Shown here: one piece after another, positions 9,790-19,250 of the stretch
Layout of the letters: the number at the start of each line of letters is the position of its first letter
Numbering within the stretch: position 1 is the stretch's first letter
Source: Clostridiales bacterium
GTDB lineage: Bacteria > Bacillota > Clostridia > Christensenellales > UBA1242
Assembly: GCA_918292005.1 (NCBI GenBank)
Contig: CAKJZJ010000004.1
Location: 1-64,000, forward strand
Direction: 5' to 3'
DNA: 64,000 nucleotides
Position numbers and translations under genes: made by a program
The notes under the pieces: model-generated
What the model was told of the DNA's origin: nothing
Seen by the model: the letters and a program-made list of their open reading frames with translations, nothing else
Database searches by the model: none

Positions 9790-10740
9790 ATGGGGTTATT
9801 AAATAAGTTAAAACAATTGTTTAATAAAAATATTGAATGCGGCAATGCTCTAGATGATCGCATTGTGTTTTTGCATCCCAAAAAATATATATATTTAAAC
9901 AAAAATATATTGGTTGGTGATAATTCGGCCGCTGTGGTTGTTTATAAGCATAAGGTGACTGATGTTATTTTTGCAGGTAAACATAATATTAATCAGGAAA
10001 CAATACCAGAGACGTATGCTAGAGCGAAGGTCGCATATAAAAAATCAAAGAATTATCGTGTAAAAAGACTTAGGGTAACAATATATTATGTTAAGACTAG
10101 TGAATTGTCTGACTTTAAATTCTTTTCAGATGAACCATTTTATTTAAAGTCTAAAACATTAGGTAGAGTTCAGGGGTATCTGGAAGGATTTTGTAATTTG
10201 AAAATATTAAATCCCCAGGCCATTATAAAGGCATTGATATTTGAGACTGGAAGTATAAAAGATAAGTCCGAATTTACAGATATTGGACTCTGGGTAGGGA
10301 ATAGAATAAAAAGAACAATAGAAAAAAACAAAACATCAATAGATGATTTGTTGATAGATACAAAAAGCATAGATACCATGTTGAATGCAAATATGGAATG
10401 TGCGCTAGATGACATTGGTGTGTTTGCGACAAATATTAGACTAAAGGCATTGGATTTCCCTAAAAAATATCAGAGTAAGATTAATGATTATATGATAAAA
10501 AACAAAAAACAAATTGAGATGCCTAATTATCATAATGAGATGAGTGGTGGGGATATTAAGGTCGAAAAACCTGTCGAAGTTGGTCAGACACAAAATGCAA
10601 ATATTACCAGTGACAACAATACTATGCAAAGTTCTAATAATTCGCTTAAAATAACCAAATTTATTAAATGTAATAAATGTGGAACTGACAATATGTTGTC
10701 TGCACATATTTGTAAAAATTGTGGCAACAAATTGCAATAA
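9790..10740 (+). CDS. SPFH-domain protein with C-terminal zinc ribbon
   Basis: The 316-residue product matches the SPFH/virion-core-like (YdjI-type) group: an N-terminal beta region with VFLHPKKYIYLNKNILVG, a central SPFH-like region, a variable linker rich in N and S, and a C-terminal zinc ribbon with CNKCG and CKNCG. Members are thought to act as membrane- or envelope-associated scaffolds, but the biochemical role is unknown. Odd: no Shine-Dalgarno sequence is visible and the best promoter places the mRNA start almost at the ATG, so translation may be leaderless. It is flanked by the divergent PRC-barrel gene and the redox-disulfide gene. Confidence 0.7.
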   Translation: MGLLNKLKQLFNKNIECGNALDDRIVFLHPKKYIYLNKNILVGDNSAAVVVYKHKVTDVIFAGKHNINQETIPETYARAKVAYKKSKNYRVKRLRVTIYYVKTSELSDFKFFSDEPFYLKSKTLGRVQGYLEGFCNLKILNPQAIIKALIFETGSIKDKSEFTDIGLWVGNRIKRTIEKNKTSIDDLLIDTKSIDTMLNANMECALDDIGVFATNIRLKALDFPKKYQSKINDYMIKNKKQIEMPNYHNEMSGGDIKVEKPVEVGQTQNANITSDNNTMQSSNNSLKITKFIKCNKCGTDNMLSAHICKNCGNKLQ

Positions 10741-10766
10741 GTTGTACAAATCTATTGTTTAAATTA

Positions 10767-10795
10767 TTGTCAAATAGTGTAATCTATGCTAGAAT
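10767..10795 (+). promoter_or_regulatory. Promoter of the DUF1858 gene
   Basis: TTGTCA (10767-10772), 17-bp spacer, TAGAAT (10790-10795). The gene start is at 10829 with AAAAGGA upstream. Confidence 0.6.
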
Positions 10796-10828
10796 ATCTC
10801 CAGTATTAATTAAAAGGAAATGTGGTGT

Positions 10829-11026
10829 ATGAAAAAGATAACAAAAAATACAACTATTGGTGAAGTTTTAAAAATCAATCCTAATGCAGAAGTAATATTG
10901 CAGGGTTTTGGTATGCATTGTTTTCATTGTCCAATGAGCCAGATGGAGACATTGGCTGAAGCAGGTGAAGTGCATGGTATTGATGTTGATTTGATGGTTA
11001 AAAAACTGAATGAACCTGCAGAATAA
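10829..11026 (+). CDS. DUF1858 redox-disulfide domain protein
   Basis: A 65-residue protein of the family called hybrid-cluster-protein-associated redox disulfide domain. Seen: MHCFHCPMSQMETLAEA, giving a C-x2-C pair, followed by VHGIDVDLMVKKLN. The cysteines probably cycle between thiol and disulfide, and homologues are common in strict anaerobes; the partner is not known. The internal ATG at 10829 is preferred over the in-frame ATG at 10820 because AAAAGGA (10812-10818) sits 10 nt before it but only 1 nt before the upstream one. It forms a single-gene unit with its own promoter and terminator. Confidence 0.85.
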   Translation: MKKITKNTTIGEVLKINPNAEVILQGFGMHCFHCPMSQMETLAEAGEVHGIDVDLMVKKLNEPAE

Positions 11027-11063
11027 TTTTCTGTTGAGTTGTTTTGGATACTATTGATAAATG

Positions 11064-11094
11064 GGGGATGGCAATCATCTCCTTTTTATTTTTG
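11064..11094 (+). terminator. Intrinsic terminator after the DUF1858 gene
   Basis: Stem GGGGATG / CATCTCC (one G-U pair), loop GCAAT, followed by a T-rich tract at 11083-11093. Confidence 0.8.
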
Positions 11095-11211
11095 TCTCGT
11101 CATATAATTTATTATATTAAAATTATGAATCATATTTATATTGTGCGAATATTTTTTTATCAATTCAATGTTGTTTATTTATAAAAATTTTAATAAAAAT
11201 TAAAAAAAGTG

Positions 11212-11240
11212 TTGACTTTTAGGCTATTCTACGATAAAAT
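11212..11240 (+). promoter_or_regulatory. Promoter of the S10 ribosomal protein operon
   Basis: TTGACT at 11212-11217, 17-bp spacer, TAAAAT at 11235-11240. The predicted transcription start near 11247 coincides with the first strand of the long-range helix of the leader, and lies about 285 nt before the rpsJ start codon. Confidence 0.85.
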
Positions 11241-11244
11241 GTAT

Positions 11245-11380
11245 ATGCTGTAATGTTATGCCAAGTGTGAAGTTACCTTAAAAAGTGCCGAAATTTAGGG
11301 ATAATTTACACTTTAGAAGTGTTTGCACAATTAGATCGCAAACGACTAAAAACTTCGTATATTTTTTTTGATTACAGCAT
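11245..11380 (+). ncRNA. Structured leader of the S10 operon
   Basis: Seen: a perfect 10-bp inverted repeat, ATGCTGTAAT (11245-11254) with ATTACAGCAT (11371-11380), closes a domain starting at the predicted mRNA 5' end. Nested inside are GAAGTT (11269-11274) with AACTTC (11351-11356), and a hairpin AGT-GTTTGC (11318-11326) with GCAAAC-G-ACT (11338-11347) containing one bulged G. A T-run lies at 11362-11369. Known: S10 operons are regulated in some bacteria by L4 binding the leader. Inference: this is a cis-regulatory RNA, possibly an autogenous ribosomal protein site. The stretch from 11381 to the rpsJ ribosome binding site shows no clear gene. Confidence 0.65.
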
Positions 11381-11532
11381 GAAAACACACGGTAAAGTGT
11401 ATGAGACTGTGCTTTTATGATTAAAAGTCAAGTGTGGTGGCTTGGAAAATATGAGCATTTCTTATGTGTCTGGACCATGTTTTCAAAATGCGAAAACAGT
11501 TTTTAGGTAAATTAATTAAAGGAGAAAAATTA

Positions 11533-11841
11533 ATGGCAACACAAAAAATCAGAATTAAATTAAATGCATTTGACCACAACCTTATTGATGTAGCAAGTAA
11601 GAGAATTGTTGATACTGCTCTTAAATTTGGTGCAAAAATTAGTGGTCCAATTCCACTTCCTACAAATAAAGAGGTGGTTACAATCATCAGAGCTCCTCAC
11701 AAATATAAAGATAGTCGTGAGCAGTTCGAACTAAGAACACATAAGAGATTAATTGATATTTACAGTCCTTCTGCAAAAGCAGTAGATGCTTTAATGAAGT
11801 TGGAACTTCCTGCAGGCGTAGACATCAATATTAAACTTTAA
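11533..11841 (+). CDS. rpsJ: Ribosomal protein S10
   Basis: S10 of the 30S subunit head, and also NusE in antitermination. The 102-residue product starts [16 protein letters not shown] and is of normal length. The ATG at 11533 is chosen because GGAG lies just upstream; the longer in-frame extension back to 11464 is not part of the family. It is the first gene of the long ribosomal operon. Confidence 0.98.
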   Translation: MATQKIRIKLNAFDHNLIDVASKRIVDTALKFGAKISGPIPLPTNKEVVTIIRAPHKYKDSREQFELRTHKRLIDIYSPSAKAVDALMKLELPAGVDINIKL

Positions 11842-11862
11842 CAGTAAGGAGGATAATTAAAA

Positions 11863-12501
11863 ATGAAAAAAGCAATATTAGGCAAAAAACTTGGTATGAC
11901 TCAGATATTTGATAACAATGGCTTGGTTGTCCCTGTTACTGTAGTAGAGGCTGGTCCTTGTTATGTGTCACAAGTTAAAACTATTGGCAATGACGGCTAT
12001 GATGCTGTTCAATTAGCATTTGGCGAAGTTAGAGAGAATTTAATCAACAAGCCAGTGCTAGGACAATTAAAGAAAGCAGATATTACTGCTAAAAAGTATT
12101 TGAAAGAATTTAAACTGGATAATGCTGAGAGTTATAAACTAGGGGATAAGATTACATGTGAAGTATTCGCAGAAGGTGATATTGTTGATGTAACTGGTAC
12201 ATCAAAAGGTCATGGCTTCTCTGGTACTATTGCTAAATGGAATTTCCATAGACACAGAATGACTCATGGTAATGGTCCTGTACATAGACATGTTGGTTCT
12301 ATCGGTGCAAATACTTTCCCTGCTAAAGTATTCAAGGGTAAGAAAATGGCTGGTAGATGGGGTAACGAAAGAGTTACTGTTCAAAATCTAAAAGTTGTTA
12401 AAGTTGATGCAGAAAGAAATCTACTTCTAGTTAAAGGTGCTATACCTGGTGCAAAGGGTAGTTTGGTAAGTGTTAAGTCTGCAGTTAAGGTTAACGGATA
12501 A
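11863..12501 (+). CDS. rplC: Ribosomal protein L3
   Basis: L3 nucleates 50S assembly near the peptidyl transferase centre. The 212-residue product contains the conserved region THGNGPVHRHVGSIG and the GRWGNERVT segment. AAGGAGGA precedes the ATG. Second gene of the S10 operon, 21 nt after rpsJ. Confidence 0.98.
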   Translation: MKKAILGKKLGMTQIFDNNGLVVPVTVVEAGPCYVSQVKTIGNDGYDAVQLAFGEVRENLINKPVLGQLKKADITAKKYLKEFKLDNAESYKLGDKITCEVFAEGDIVDVTGTSKGHGFSGTIAKWNFHRHRMTHGNGPVHRHVGSIGANTFPAKVFKGKKMAGRWGNERVTVQNLKVVKVDAERNLLLVKGAIPGAKGSLVSVKSAVKVNG

Positions 12502-12511
12502 GGAGTAGGAT

Positions 12512-13138
12512 ATGGCAAGCACAAAGATACTTAATATATTAGGTCAAGAATGTGGCACTATCAGACTAAATGATGGAGTATTCAAACAAGAATACAACGA
12601 AGCTCTTATTCATCAGGTAGTAGTTGCACATTTGGCAAATTTGCGTCAAGGTACAAAGAGTGCTCTTACCAGATCAGAAGTAAGAGGCCATGCAAAGAAA
12701 CCTTGGAGACAAAAGGGTACTGGTAGAGCTAGACAAGGTTCAACCAAAGCTCCACAATGGAGAGGTGGTGGTGTTGCTTTCGCACCAAAGCCAAGAGATT
12801 TCTCAAAGAAAGTAAATAAAGAAGCCAAAAGAGTAGCATTCAGAAGCGCTATTTCTACTAAACTAGCAGAAAAAGAATTAGTTGTTCTTGAAAATTTGGA
12901 CATTAAAGATGCAAAGACAAAGACAATGGTAGAAGTTCTTAAAAATATCGGAGTTGATAAAACTGCAGTTATAGTTATTAATGGTGAAAACGAAAACGTT
13001 CTTAGAGCAACAGGAAATATTCCTTGTGTTGAAGTAACAAATTCTAGTTTGCTCAATGTTTATGATATAGTTAAATGTGACAAATTGGTTGTTACTGCTG
13101 ACGCTATCAAATCAATAGAGGAGGCATATAAGGCATAA
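12512..13138 (+). CDS. rplD: Ribosomal protein L4
   Basis: L4 lines the exit tunnel and, in several bacteria, represses its own S10 operon by binding the leader; it is therefore the natural candidate ligand for the structure at 11245-11380 (inference). The 208-residue product carries the extended loop KKPWRQKGTGRARQGS and APKPRDFSKKVNKE. Its stop codon overlaps the rplW start as TAATG. Confidence 0.98.
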   Translation: MASTKILNILGQECGTIRLNDGVFKQEYNEALIHQVVVAHLANLRQGTKSALTRSEVRGHAKKPWRQKGTGRARQGSTKAPQWRGGGVAFAPKPRDFSKKVNKEAKRVAFRSAISTKLAEKELVVLENLDIKDAKTKTMVEVLKNIGVDKTAVIVINGENENVLRATGNIPCVEVTNSSLLNVYDIVKCDKLVVTADAIKSIEEAYKA

Positions 13139-13428
13139 TGAGAACTTTTGATATTATTAGAAGACCTATTTTGAGTGAAAAAACTTATGCAGATATTGCT
13201 AATAAAAAATATGCATTTATAGTAGACAAATCTGCAAATAAGGTAGAAATCAAAAAGGCAGTAGAAGAAGCATTTGGTGTAAAAGTTAAATCAGTAAACA
13301 CTGCAAATGTTGATGGAAAAATTAAAAGACAAGGAAAGACTCAAGGTTATACCAACGATTATAAGAAGGCATATGTTACATTGACTGCTGATAGCAAGGC
13401 AATAGAGTTCTTCGAGAGTCTATCATAG
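13138..13428 (+). CDS. rplW: Ribosomal protein L23
   Basis: L23 sits at the exit of the ribosomal tunnel and docks trigger factor and SRP. The 96-residue product begins MRTFDIIRRPILSEKTY, the family signature, and ends normally. Its ATG overlaps the rplD stop (TAATG), so the two are translationally coupled. Confidence 0.98.
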   Translation: MRTFDIIRRPILSEKTYADIANKKYAFIVDKSANKVEIKKAVEEAFGVKVKSVNTANVDGKIKRQGKTQGYTNDYKKAYVTLTADSKAIEFFESLS

Positions 13429-13451
13429 GATTAGGTTAGGAGGATAATATA

Positions 13452-14279
13452 ATGGCTATTAAAACATATAAACCAACATCTCCTGCTAGAAGATTTTATA
13501 CCACATCTTCTTTTGATGAGGTTACAAAGAGTGCTCCAGAGAAATCTTTGTTGACAGAGAAAAAGAAAAATGCTGGTAGAAATAACCAGGGCAGAATAAC
13601 TGTTAGACACAGAGGTGGTGGCAACAGGGTTAAATATAGAATTATCGACTTTAAAAGAGATAAAGATGGTATTCCAGCTAAAGTAGTTGGTATTGAATAC
13701 GATCCAAATAGAAGTGCTTATATTGCATTACTAAATTATGCTGATGGTGAAAAGAGATATATCCTTGCTCCATTAGGATTGAATGTTGGTGATACAGTAA
13801 TGAGTGGTGCAAATGCCGAAATCAAAGTAGGTAATGCACTTGAATTAAAAGACATGCCAGTTGGTGCTGTTATTCATAATATTGAAATGGTTCCTGGTAA
13901 TGGCGGTCAAATCGTTAGATCTGCTGGTATGGAAGCTAGACTAATGGCTAAAGAAGGTAAATATGCAACTATCAAATTGCCTTCTGGAGAAATGAGATTG
14001 ATTCTTGCTAATTGTAAAGCTACAATTGGTCAGGTAGGCAATCTAGAACATGAAATAGTTTCTATCGGTAAAGCAGGTAGAACTAGACATATGGGAATCA
14101 GACCTACCGTTCGTGGTAGCGTTATGAACCCTAATGATCACCCTCATGGTGGTGGTGAAGGAAAAAGCCCAGTTGGTAGAAAATCTCCACTCACTCCTTG
14201 GGGTAAACCTGCTCTTGGTAAGAAGACTAGAAATACTAAAAAACAAAGTAGCAAACTTATCATTAAGCGTGTGAATTAG
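13452..14279 (+). CDS. rplB: Ribosomal protein L2
   Basis: L2 is needed for subunit association and peptidyl transfer. The 275-residue product has [17 protein letters not shown] and the C-terminal [14 protein letters not shown] segment with the conserved histidine. TTAGGAGGAT precedes the ATG. Confidence 0.98.
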   Translation: MAIKTYKPTSPARRFYTTSSFDEVTKSAPEKSLLTEKKKNAGRNNQGRITVRHRGGGNRVKYRIIDFKRDKDGIPAKVVGIEYDPNRSAYIALLNYADGEKRYILAPLGLNVGDTVMSGANAEIKVGNALELKDMPVGAVIHNIEMVPGNGGQIVRSAGMEARLMAKEGKYATIKLPSGEMRLILANCKATIGQVGNLEHEIVSIGKAGRTRHMGIRPTVRGSVMNPNDHPHGGGEGKSPVGRKSPLTPWGKPALGKKTRNTKKQSSKLIIKRVN

Positions 14280-14290
14280 GAGTATGTGAT

Positions 14291-14563
14291 ATGAGTAGAT
14301 CATTGAAAAAGAAACCTTATGTTGAAGAAAGGTTGTTTAAAAGAGTAGAAAAATTGAATGCTGAGGGAAAGAAACAGGTTTTAAAGACTTGGAGTAGATC
14401 ATCTACTATTTACCCAGAATTCGTAGGTCACACTATTGCAGTACACAATGGTATGAAGCATATCCCAGTTTATTGTACTATTGATATGATAGGCCATAAG
14501 CTTGGTGAATTTGCTCCTACTAGAACATATAGAGGTCACGGAAGTGACAAGGCAAAGAAGTAA
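14291..14563 (+). CDS. rpsS: Ribosomal protein S19
   Basis: S19 forms the head of the 30S subunit with S13. The 90-residue product begins [15 protein letters not shown] and has [16 protein letters not shown] near its end; length is normal. It lies 11 nt after rplB. Confidence 0.98.
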   Translation: MSRSLKKKPYVEERLFKRVEKLNAEGKKQVLKTWSRSSTIYPEFVGHTIAVHNGMKHIPVYCTIDMIGHKLGEFAPTRTYRGHGSDKAKK

Positions 14564-14578
14564 GGAGGAGAGTAAACT

Positions 14579-14968
14579 ATGGCTACAAGAATGAAAGAAA
14601 AAACAGCTAAAAGACATGAAGCTAGAGACACTCGTCCTACTGCTACTGCTAGATATGTTAGAATGGGTGCACCTAAAGCAAAAAGATTATTAGATATTAT
14701 TAAGAACAAGTCTGCAGTTGAAGCATGCGCAATACTAGACATAACTCCTAGCACAGCTTCTATCACTGTTAAGAAAGTTCTTTGTTCAGCTATTGCTAAT
14801 GCAGAGAATAATATGGGTCTAAACAAAGACGATTTAATCGTTGCAGAAGCATATGCAAATCAAGCACCATCTTTTAAAAGAGTATCTTTTAGAGGAAGAG
14901 GTGGTGTAGACACTATTATTAAAAGAAATTGTCATATCACTATTGTGTTAGACACTGTAAAAAAGTAA
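14579..14968 (+). CDS. rplV: Ribosomal protein L22
   Basis: L22 reaches into the exit tunnel. The 129-residue product contains the family pattern TARYVRMGAPKAKRLLDII and the C-terminal hairpin SFKRVSFRGRGG, ending HITIVLDTVKK. It is slightly longer at the N-terminus (about 17 basic residues) than the usual 110-113. AAGGAGGAG precedes the ATG. Confidence 0.97.
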   Translation: MATRMKEKTAKRHEARDTRPTATARYVRMGAPKAKRLLDIIKNKSAVEACAILDITPSTASITVKKVLCSAIANAENNMGLNKDDLIVAEAYANQAPSFKRVSFRGRGGVDTIIKRNCHITIVLDTVKK

Positions 14969-14986
14969 AGGAGCAAGAAAAGAATT

Positions 14987-15673
14987 ATGGGACAAAAAGT
15001 TAATCCACACGGTTTAAGAGTTGGTGTTAATAAAGAATGGAGTTCTTCTTGGATTGCTGACAAAAAAGAATTCTCTAATTATCTAATCGAAGATAATAAA
15101 ATCAGAAAATTTATTAATAAAAAACATGCAGGTAATAGTATCTCAAAGATTATTATCGAGAGAACTGTTAATCGTCTAACCGTTGATATTTATACTTCTA
15201 AACCTGGTATCGTTATTGGTATGAAGGGTGCCGGTGTAGAAGAATTGAAAAATGAAATTGCTAAAATCAGCAATAACAAGAATATTAGCATTAATATTAA
15301 AGAAGTAAAGAGACCAGATCTCGATGCTGAATTGGTTGCAGAGTCTATTGCTCTACAAATAGAAAAAAGAGTAAGTTTCAGACGTGCAATGAAACAAGCT
15401 ATGCAAAGAGTAATGAAGGCTGGTGCTGTAGGCTGTAAAGTTATGGTCAGTGGTAGACTAGATGGTGCTGAAATTGCTAGAAGCGAGCATTATCATGAAG
15501 GTAGATTACCTCTACATACTATTAGAGCTGACATTGATTACGCTACATATGAAGCACATACTACATTTGGTGTAATTGGTGTAAAAGTTTGGATTTGCAA
15601 AGGTGAAATCTTAAACAAAAAATCAGTAACTACCGACAATACCGCAGATGTTGGAGGTGATGCATTATGTTAA
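14987..15673 (+). CDS. rpsC: Ribosomal protein S3
   Basis: S3 lines the mRNA entry of the 30S subunit. The 228-residue product begins [13 protein letters not shown] and contains the KH motif [14 protein letters not shown] and [20 protein letters not shown]. Its stop overlaps the start of rplP by 7 nt. Confidence 0.98.
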   Translation: MGQKVNPHGLRVGVNKEWSSSWIADKKEFSNYLIEDNKIRKFINKKHAGNSISKIIIERTVNRLTVDIYTSKPGIVIGMKGAGVEELKNEIAKISNNKNISINIKEVKRPDLDAELVAESIALQIEKRVSFRRAMKQAMQRVMKAGAVGCKVMVSGRLDGAEIARSEHYHEGRLPLHTIRADIDYATYEAHTTFGVIGVKVWICKGEILNKKSVTTDNTADVGGDALC

Positions 15674-16110
15674 TGATGCCTAGAAGAGTTACAAGAAGAA
15701 GACAATTTAGAGGAAGAATGAAGGGTAAGGCAACTCGTGGTAATGTAATTGCATACGGTTCTTATGGACTAGTTGCTACTGAGCCATGTTGGTTGACTGC
15801 TAATCAAATAGAAGCAGCCAGAGTTGCAATCAATCGTTTCACAAAGCGTGGTGGTAAAGTTTGGATAAATGTATTCCCTCAAAAACCTGTATCTAAAAAA
15901 CCTATCGGTACCCGTATGGGTAAAGGTAAAGGTGCTCCTGAGTACTGGGTAGCAGTTGTTAAACCAGGCAGAGTACTATTTGAACTAGATGGTGTTGCAG
16001 AAGATCAGGCGAGAGAGGCTATGAGACTAGCTGGACACAAACTACCTTGCAAAACTAAATTCGTTATGAAAGAAAACGAACAAGAATCTATTGAAGGTGG
16101 TAACGAATAA
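15667..16110 (+). CDS. rplP: Ribosomal protein L16
   Basis: L16 organises the A-site of the 50S subunit. The 147-residue product has [17 protein letters not shown] and [21 protein letters not shown]. The start at 15667 gives MLMMPRRV, matching the family start MLMPKR apart from one extra methionine; TTGGAGGTG lies 6 nt before it inside rpsC. Its stop overlaps the rpmC start as TAATG. Confidence 0.97.
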   Translation: MLMMPRRVTRRRQFRGRMKGKATRGNVIAYGSYGLVATEPCWLTANQIEAARVAINRFTKRGGKVWINVFPQKPVSKKPIGTRMGKGKGAPEYWVAVVKPGRVLFELDGVAEDQAREAMRLAGHKLPCKTKFVMKENEQESIEGGNE

Positions 16111-16316
16111 TGAAAGCAAAAAGTTTTAAAGATATGACTAACGAAGAACTTGAATCAAAGTTAAAATCTTTGAAACAAGAATTATTTAATCTTCGTTTTT
16201 CAAACGCTACTGGACAACTTGCAAATCCTATGCAATTAAATTTTGTTAAAAAGGATATTGCAAGAATCAAGACAATCTTGACAGAAAGAGAATTAAACAA
16301 AAAGGCTAATGCCTAA
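16110..16316 (+). CDS. rpmC: Ribosomal protein L29
   Basis: L29 sits at the tunnel exit next to L23. The 68-residue helical product begins [18 protein letters not shown] and contains LFNLRFSNATGQLANP. It is coupled to rplP by a TAATG overlap. Confidence 0.97.
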   Translation: MKAKSFKDMTNEELESKLKSLKQELFNLRFSNATGQLANPMQLNFVKKDIARIKTILTERELNKKANA

Positions 16317-16337
16317 GGCTTATAGGAGGAGGGATTT

Positions 16338-16598
16338 ATGACAGTTGAAAGAAATAATAGACGTACTAGAACTGGCGTCGTTGTAAGTAACAAAATGGAT
16401 AAAACAATTACTGTTGCTGTAGAACTAGATAAAAGACATCCACTATATGGCAAGGTATTTAAATCTACAAAGAAATTCAAAGCTCATGATGAAAAGAATG
16501 AGTGCAATATTGGAGATATTGTAGAAATTATGGAAACAAGACCACTAAGTAAAGACAAGTACTTTAGATTAGTGAGAATAGTTGAAAGGGCTAAATAA
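16338..16598 (+). CDS. rpsQ: Ribosomal protein S17
   Basis: S17 is a primary 16S rRNA binder with an OB fold. The 86-residue product has [18 protein letters not shown] and [20 protein letters not shown], both family hallmarks. AGGAGGAGG precedes the ATG. Confidence 0.98.
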   Translation: MTVERNNRRTRTGVVVSNKMDKTITVAVELDKRHPLYGKVFKSTKKFKAHDEKNECNIGDIVEIMETRPLSKDKYFRLVRIVERAK

Positions 16599-16609
16599 GG
16601 AGAAAAATT

Positions 16610-16978
16610 ATGGTACAACCTCAAACAATATTAAAAGTAGCCGACAATAGTGGTGCCAAAAAGATTATGTGCATCAGAATTTTGGGTGGCTCATTCCGTA
16701 GAAGCGGAAATATCGGGGATATTATCGTAGCATCTGTAAAAACAGCAACTCCTGGTGGCACTGTCAAGAAAGGTGATGTTGTTAAAGCAGTTATCGTAAG
16801 AACATCTAAAGGTGTAGCAAGACCAGATGGCTCTTATGTAAAATTTGATGAAAATGCTGCTGTTATCATCGATAATCAAAAATTACCAAAAGGTACTCGT
16901 ATCTTTGGACCAATCGCAAGAGAACTTAGAGATAAGGGCTTTATGAAAATAATTTCACTTGCACCTGAAGTATTATAA
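16610..16978 (+). CDS. rplN: Ribosomal protein L14
   Basis: L14 lies at the subunit interface. The 122-residue product begins [18 protein letters not shown] and ends with [20 protein letters not shown]; length is exactly typical. It is 11 nt after rpsQ. Confidence 0.98.
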   Translation: MVQPQTILKVADNSGAKKIMCIRILGGSFRRSGNIGDIIVASVKTATPGGTVKKGDVVKAVIVRTSKGVARPDGSYVKFDENAAVIIDNQKLPKGTRIFGPIARELRDKGFMKIISLAPEVL

Positions 16979-16989
16979 GGAGAGAAAAT

Positions 16990-17529
16990 ATGTCATTGAA
17001 TATTAGAAAAGGTGATACAGTATTAGTTATCGCCGGTAAAGATAAAGGCAAGTCTGGTAAAGTATTAGTAGCAATGCCTGCTGACAACTCCGTTGTAGTA
17101 GCAGGTGTAAATATTGTTGCTAAACATAAAAAACCAAAGAGTGCTAATGACAAAGGTGGCATTATTAAGAAAGAGGGCAAAATCAATGCAAGCAATGTAG
17201 AGATTATCTGCCCAGCATGTGGTAAAGCTACTAGAGTCGCTCATACTGTGGTTGATGGCAAATCCACTAGAGTATGTAAAAAATGTGGTGCAAGTCTAGA
17301 TTCTGCATCAAAAACAACAACTAAGAAAACTGCAACCAAGTCTACTACAAAGAAAACTGAAGTTGCTAAAGAAGTAAAAGCAGAAAAACCTGCTACAAAG
17401 TCAGTAGCTAAGACTGCTACAAAAACTAGCACAACCAAGACTACTGAGAAAAAACCTGCTGAAAAGAAAACAACAGCAGCAAAATCTACAACTAAAAAAT
17501 CTACTACTAAAAAAGTAGAGAGTAAATAG
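16990..17529 (+). CDS. rplX: Ribosomal protein L24 with zinc ribbon and long basic tail
   Basis: L24 initiates 50S assembly. The first 103 residues are the normal protein: KOW segment [18 protein letters not shown] and a zinc ribbon with CPAC and CKKC. Unusual: about 75 further residues made almost only of K, T, A, S, E and P, resembling a histone H1-type tail, bring the length to 179 against the usual 100-110. The tail is in frame, ends in a normal stop 8 nt before rplE, and uses codons like its neighbours, so it looks genuine rather than a frameshift. Confidence 0.96.
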   Translation: MSLNIRKGDTVLVIAGKDKGKSGKVLVAMPADNSVVVAGVNIVAKHKKPKSANDKGGIIKKEGKINASNVEIICPACGKATRVAHTVVDGKSTRVCKKCGASLDSASKTTTKKTATKSTTKKTEVAKEVKAEKPATKSVAKTATKTSTTKTTEKKPAEKKTTAAKSTTKKSTTKKVESK

Positions 17530-17537
17530 GAGGAAAT

Positions 17538-18089
17538 ATGGCACAAGAATTAAATAGATTACACAAGAACTATATTGATGTCGTAGTTCCTGCTATGATG
17601 AAAGAAAAAGGATACAAGAATATCAACCAAGTGCCAAAGCTAGAAAAGATTATCGTTAGCCGTGGTCTTGGTGATTGCAAAGATAATTCTCAATCTTTTA
17701 ATAAAGCAGTTGATGAATTGGCTGCCATCACAGGACAAAAGCCAGTAACAACAACAGCTAAAAAATCAATAGCCAACTTCAAAATTAGACAAGGCATGAA
17801 AGTTGGTGCCAAGGTTACCCTAAGAGGTGAGCATATGTATGAGTTTTTGGATAAGTTGATTTCTATCGCACTTCCAAGACTTAGAGACTTCCAGGGTGTA
17901 TCTAGTAAATCTTTTGATGGCAAAGGTAACTATTCTATCGGTTTAACTGAGCAATTAGTATTCCCAGAGATTAGTTATGAAAAGATTGAAAAAATCCGTG
18001 GCTTAAATATTGTAATTGTAACTTCTGCTAGAACTGATGAGGAAGCAAAACTAGTTTTAACTAAACTAGGTATGCCTTTCAAGAAGTAG
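17538..18089 (+). CDS. rplE: Ribosomal protein L5
   Basis: L5 binds 5S rRNA and forms the B1b bridge. The 183-residue product has [31 protein letters not shown] and the C-terminal [27 protein letters not shown] precedes the ATG. Confidence 0.98.
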   Translation: MAQELNRLHKNYIDVVVPAMMKEKGYKNINQVPKLEKIIVSRGLGDCKDNSQSFNKAVDELAAITGQKPVTTTAKKSIANFKIRQGMKVGAKVTLRGEHMYEFLDKLISIALPRLRDFQGVSSKSFDGKGNYSIGLTEQLVFPEISYEKIEKIRGLNIVIVTSARTDEEAKLVLTKLGMPFKK

Positions 18090-18104
18090 GAGGAAAGGAA
18101 AATT

Positions 18105-18290
18105 ATGGCAAGAAAAGCGTTAATTAATAAACAACAAAAAGTACAAAAGTATTCTACACGTGAATATACAAGATGCAAACTTTGTGGTCGTCCACATTCT
18201 GTACTAAGAAAGTATGGTATTTGCAGAGTATGTTTCAGGGAATTGGCATATAAGGGTGAAATTCCTGGTGTGAAGAAATCTAGTTGGTAA
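18105..18290 (+). CDS. rpsN: Ribosomal protein S14 type Z (zinc-binding)
   Basis: The 61-residue zinc-binding form of S14, in the 30S head. [20 protein letters not shown] gives the two C-x2-C pairs. No zinc-free paralogue is visible in the window, and S4 and L36 here are also of the cysteine-containing type, which suggests zinc-replete growth. Confidence 0.98.
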   Translation: MARKALINKQQKVQKYSTREYTRCKLCGRPHSVLRKYGICRVCFRELAYKGEIPGVKKSSW

Positions 18291-18306
18291 AAGGAGGAAA
18301 TATTAT

Positions 18307-18690
18307 ATGACTATAGATCCAATTGCAGATATGCTTACAAGAATGAGAAATGCATTGAATGCTAAGCACAAAAATGTTTCCATTCCTGTATCAAAGACAA
18401 AATTGGCCATTGCTGAACTTCTACTCAAAGAAGGCTATATTGCTAGTTATAAAGTAGAGGGTGAGGGCATCAAGGCTAATATCGTAGTAGAATTCAAAGA
18501 CAATAAGGTAATCCAAGGTCTTAGAAGAATTTCTAAGCCAGGTCTTAGAATTTATGCAAACGTAGAAGACTTACCTAAGGTAATTAATGGCCTTGGTATA
18601 GCTATTATTTCTACAAATAAAGGAATTATTACAGATAGGGAAGCACGTAAGCTAGGTGTTGGTGGTGAAGTGCTTGCTTATGTATGGTAG
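18307..18690 (+). CDS. rpsH: Ribosomal protein S8
   Basis: S8 binds the central domain of 16S rRNA and, in E. coli, represses the spc operon. The 127-residue product begins [16 protein letters not shown] and ends with [25 protein letters not shown] precedes the ATG. Confidence 0.98.
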   Translation: MTIDPIADMLTRMRNALNAKHKNVSIPVSKTKLAIAELLLKEGYIASYKVEGEGIKANIVVEFKDNKVIQGLRRISKPGLRIYANVEDLPKVINGLGIAIISTNKGIITDREARKLGVGGEVLAYVW

Positions 18691-18702
18691 GAGGTATGAA
18701 CA

Positions 18703-19239
18703 ATGAGTAGAATTGGTAAAAATCCTATCACTATACCTGCTGGCGTAAATGTTAGCGTTGATAATTCTCTAGTTACTGTTACAGGTCCTAAGGGAAAACT
18801 TTCTAGAGAAATCAATCCAAAGATTGGTGTAAAAGTTGAGGGTAACGAAATTAAGGTTATTAATGATAACAAGGAACCTCAATACAATGCTTATCATGGA
18901 TTGTATAGACAACTAATTGCTAATATGGTTGAAGGTGTTACTAAAGGTTTTGAGAAATCTTTAAATGTAAATGGTGTTGGTTTCAAAGTAACTCAACAAG
19001 GCAAAGATTTACTATTGAATATTGGTTTTTCTCATCCTGTAGTATTAAAAGCAATTGATGGTATCGAATTGACTTGCGATAAAACAGTTATTACTATTAA
19101 AGGTATCGATAAAGAATTAGTAGGTCAATTTGCTGCTAAAGTTAGAAATATCAAACCTGTAGAGCCATATCATGCTTACGGCATCAGTTACACTGATGAA
19201 GTAGTAGTTCGTAAAGAAGTTAAGAGCGGTAAGAAGTAG
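18703..19239 (+). CDS. rplF: Ribosomal protein L6
   Basis: L6 lies near the factor-binding site. The 178-residue product has [17 protein letters not shown] and the C-terminal signature [19 protein letters not shown]; length is normal. Confidence 0.98.
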   Translation: MSRIGKNPITIPAGVNVSVDNSLVTVTGPKGKLSREINPKIGVKVEGNEIKVINDNKEPQYNAYHGLYRQLIANMVEGVTKGFEKSLNVNGVGFKVTQQGKDLLLNIGFSHPVVLKAIDGIELTCDKTVITIKGIDKELVGQFAAKVRNIKPVEPYHAYGISYTDEVVVRKEVKSGKK

Positions 19240-19250
19240 AGGTTAGGGTT

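Noticed and set aside
12646..13056. Long minus-strand frames inside ribosomal protein genes (also 14536-14826, 17241-17546, 19627-20169, 25605-26195)
   Set aside because: Antisense shadows of strongly supported genes, without ribosome binding sites or recognisable products.
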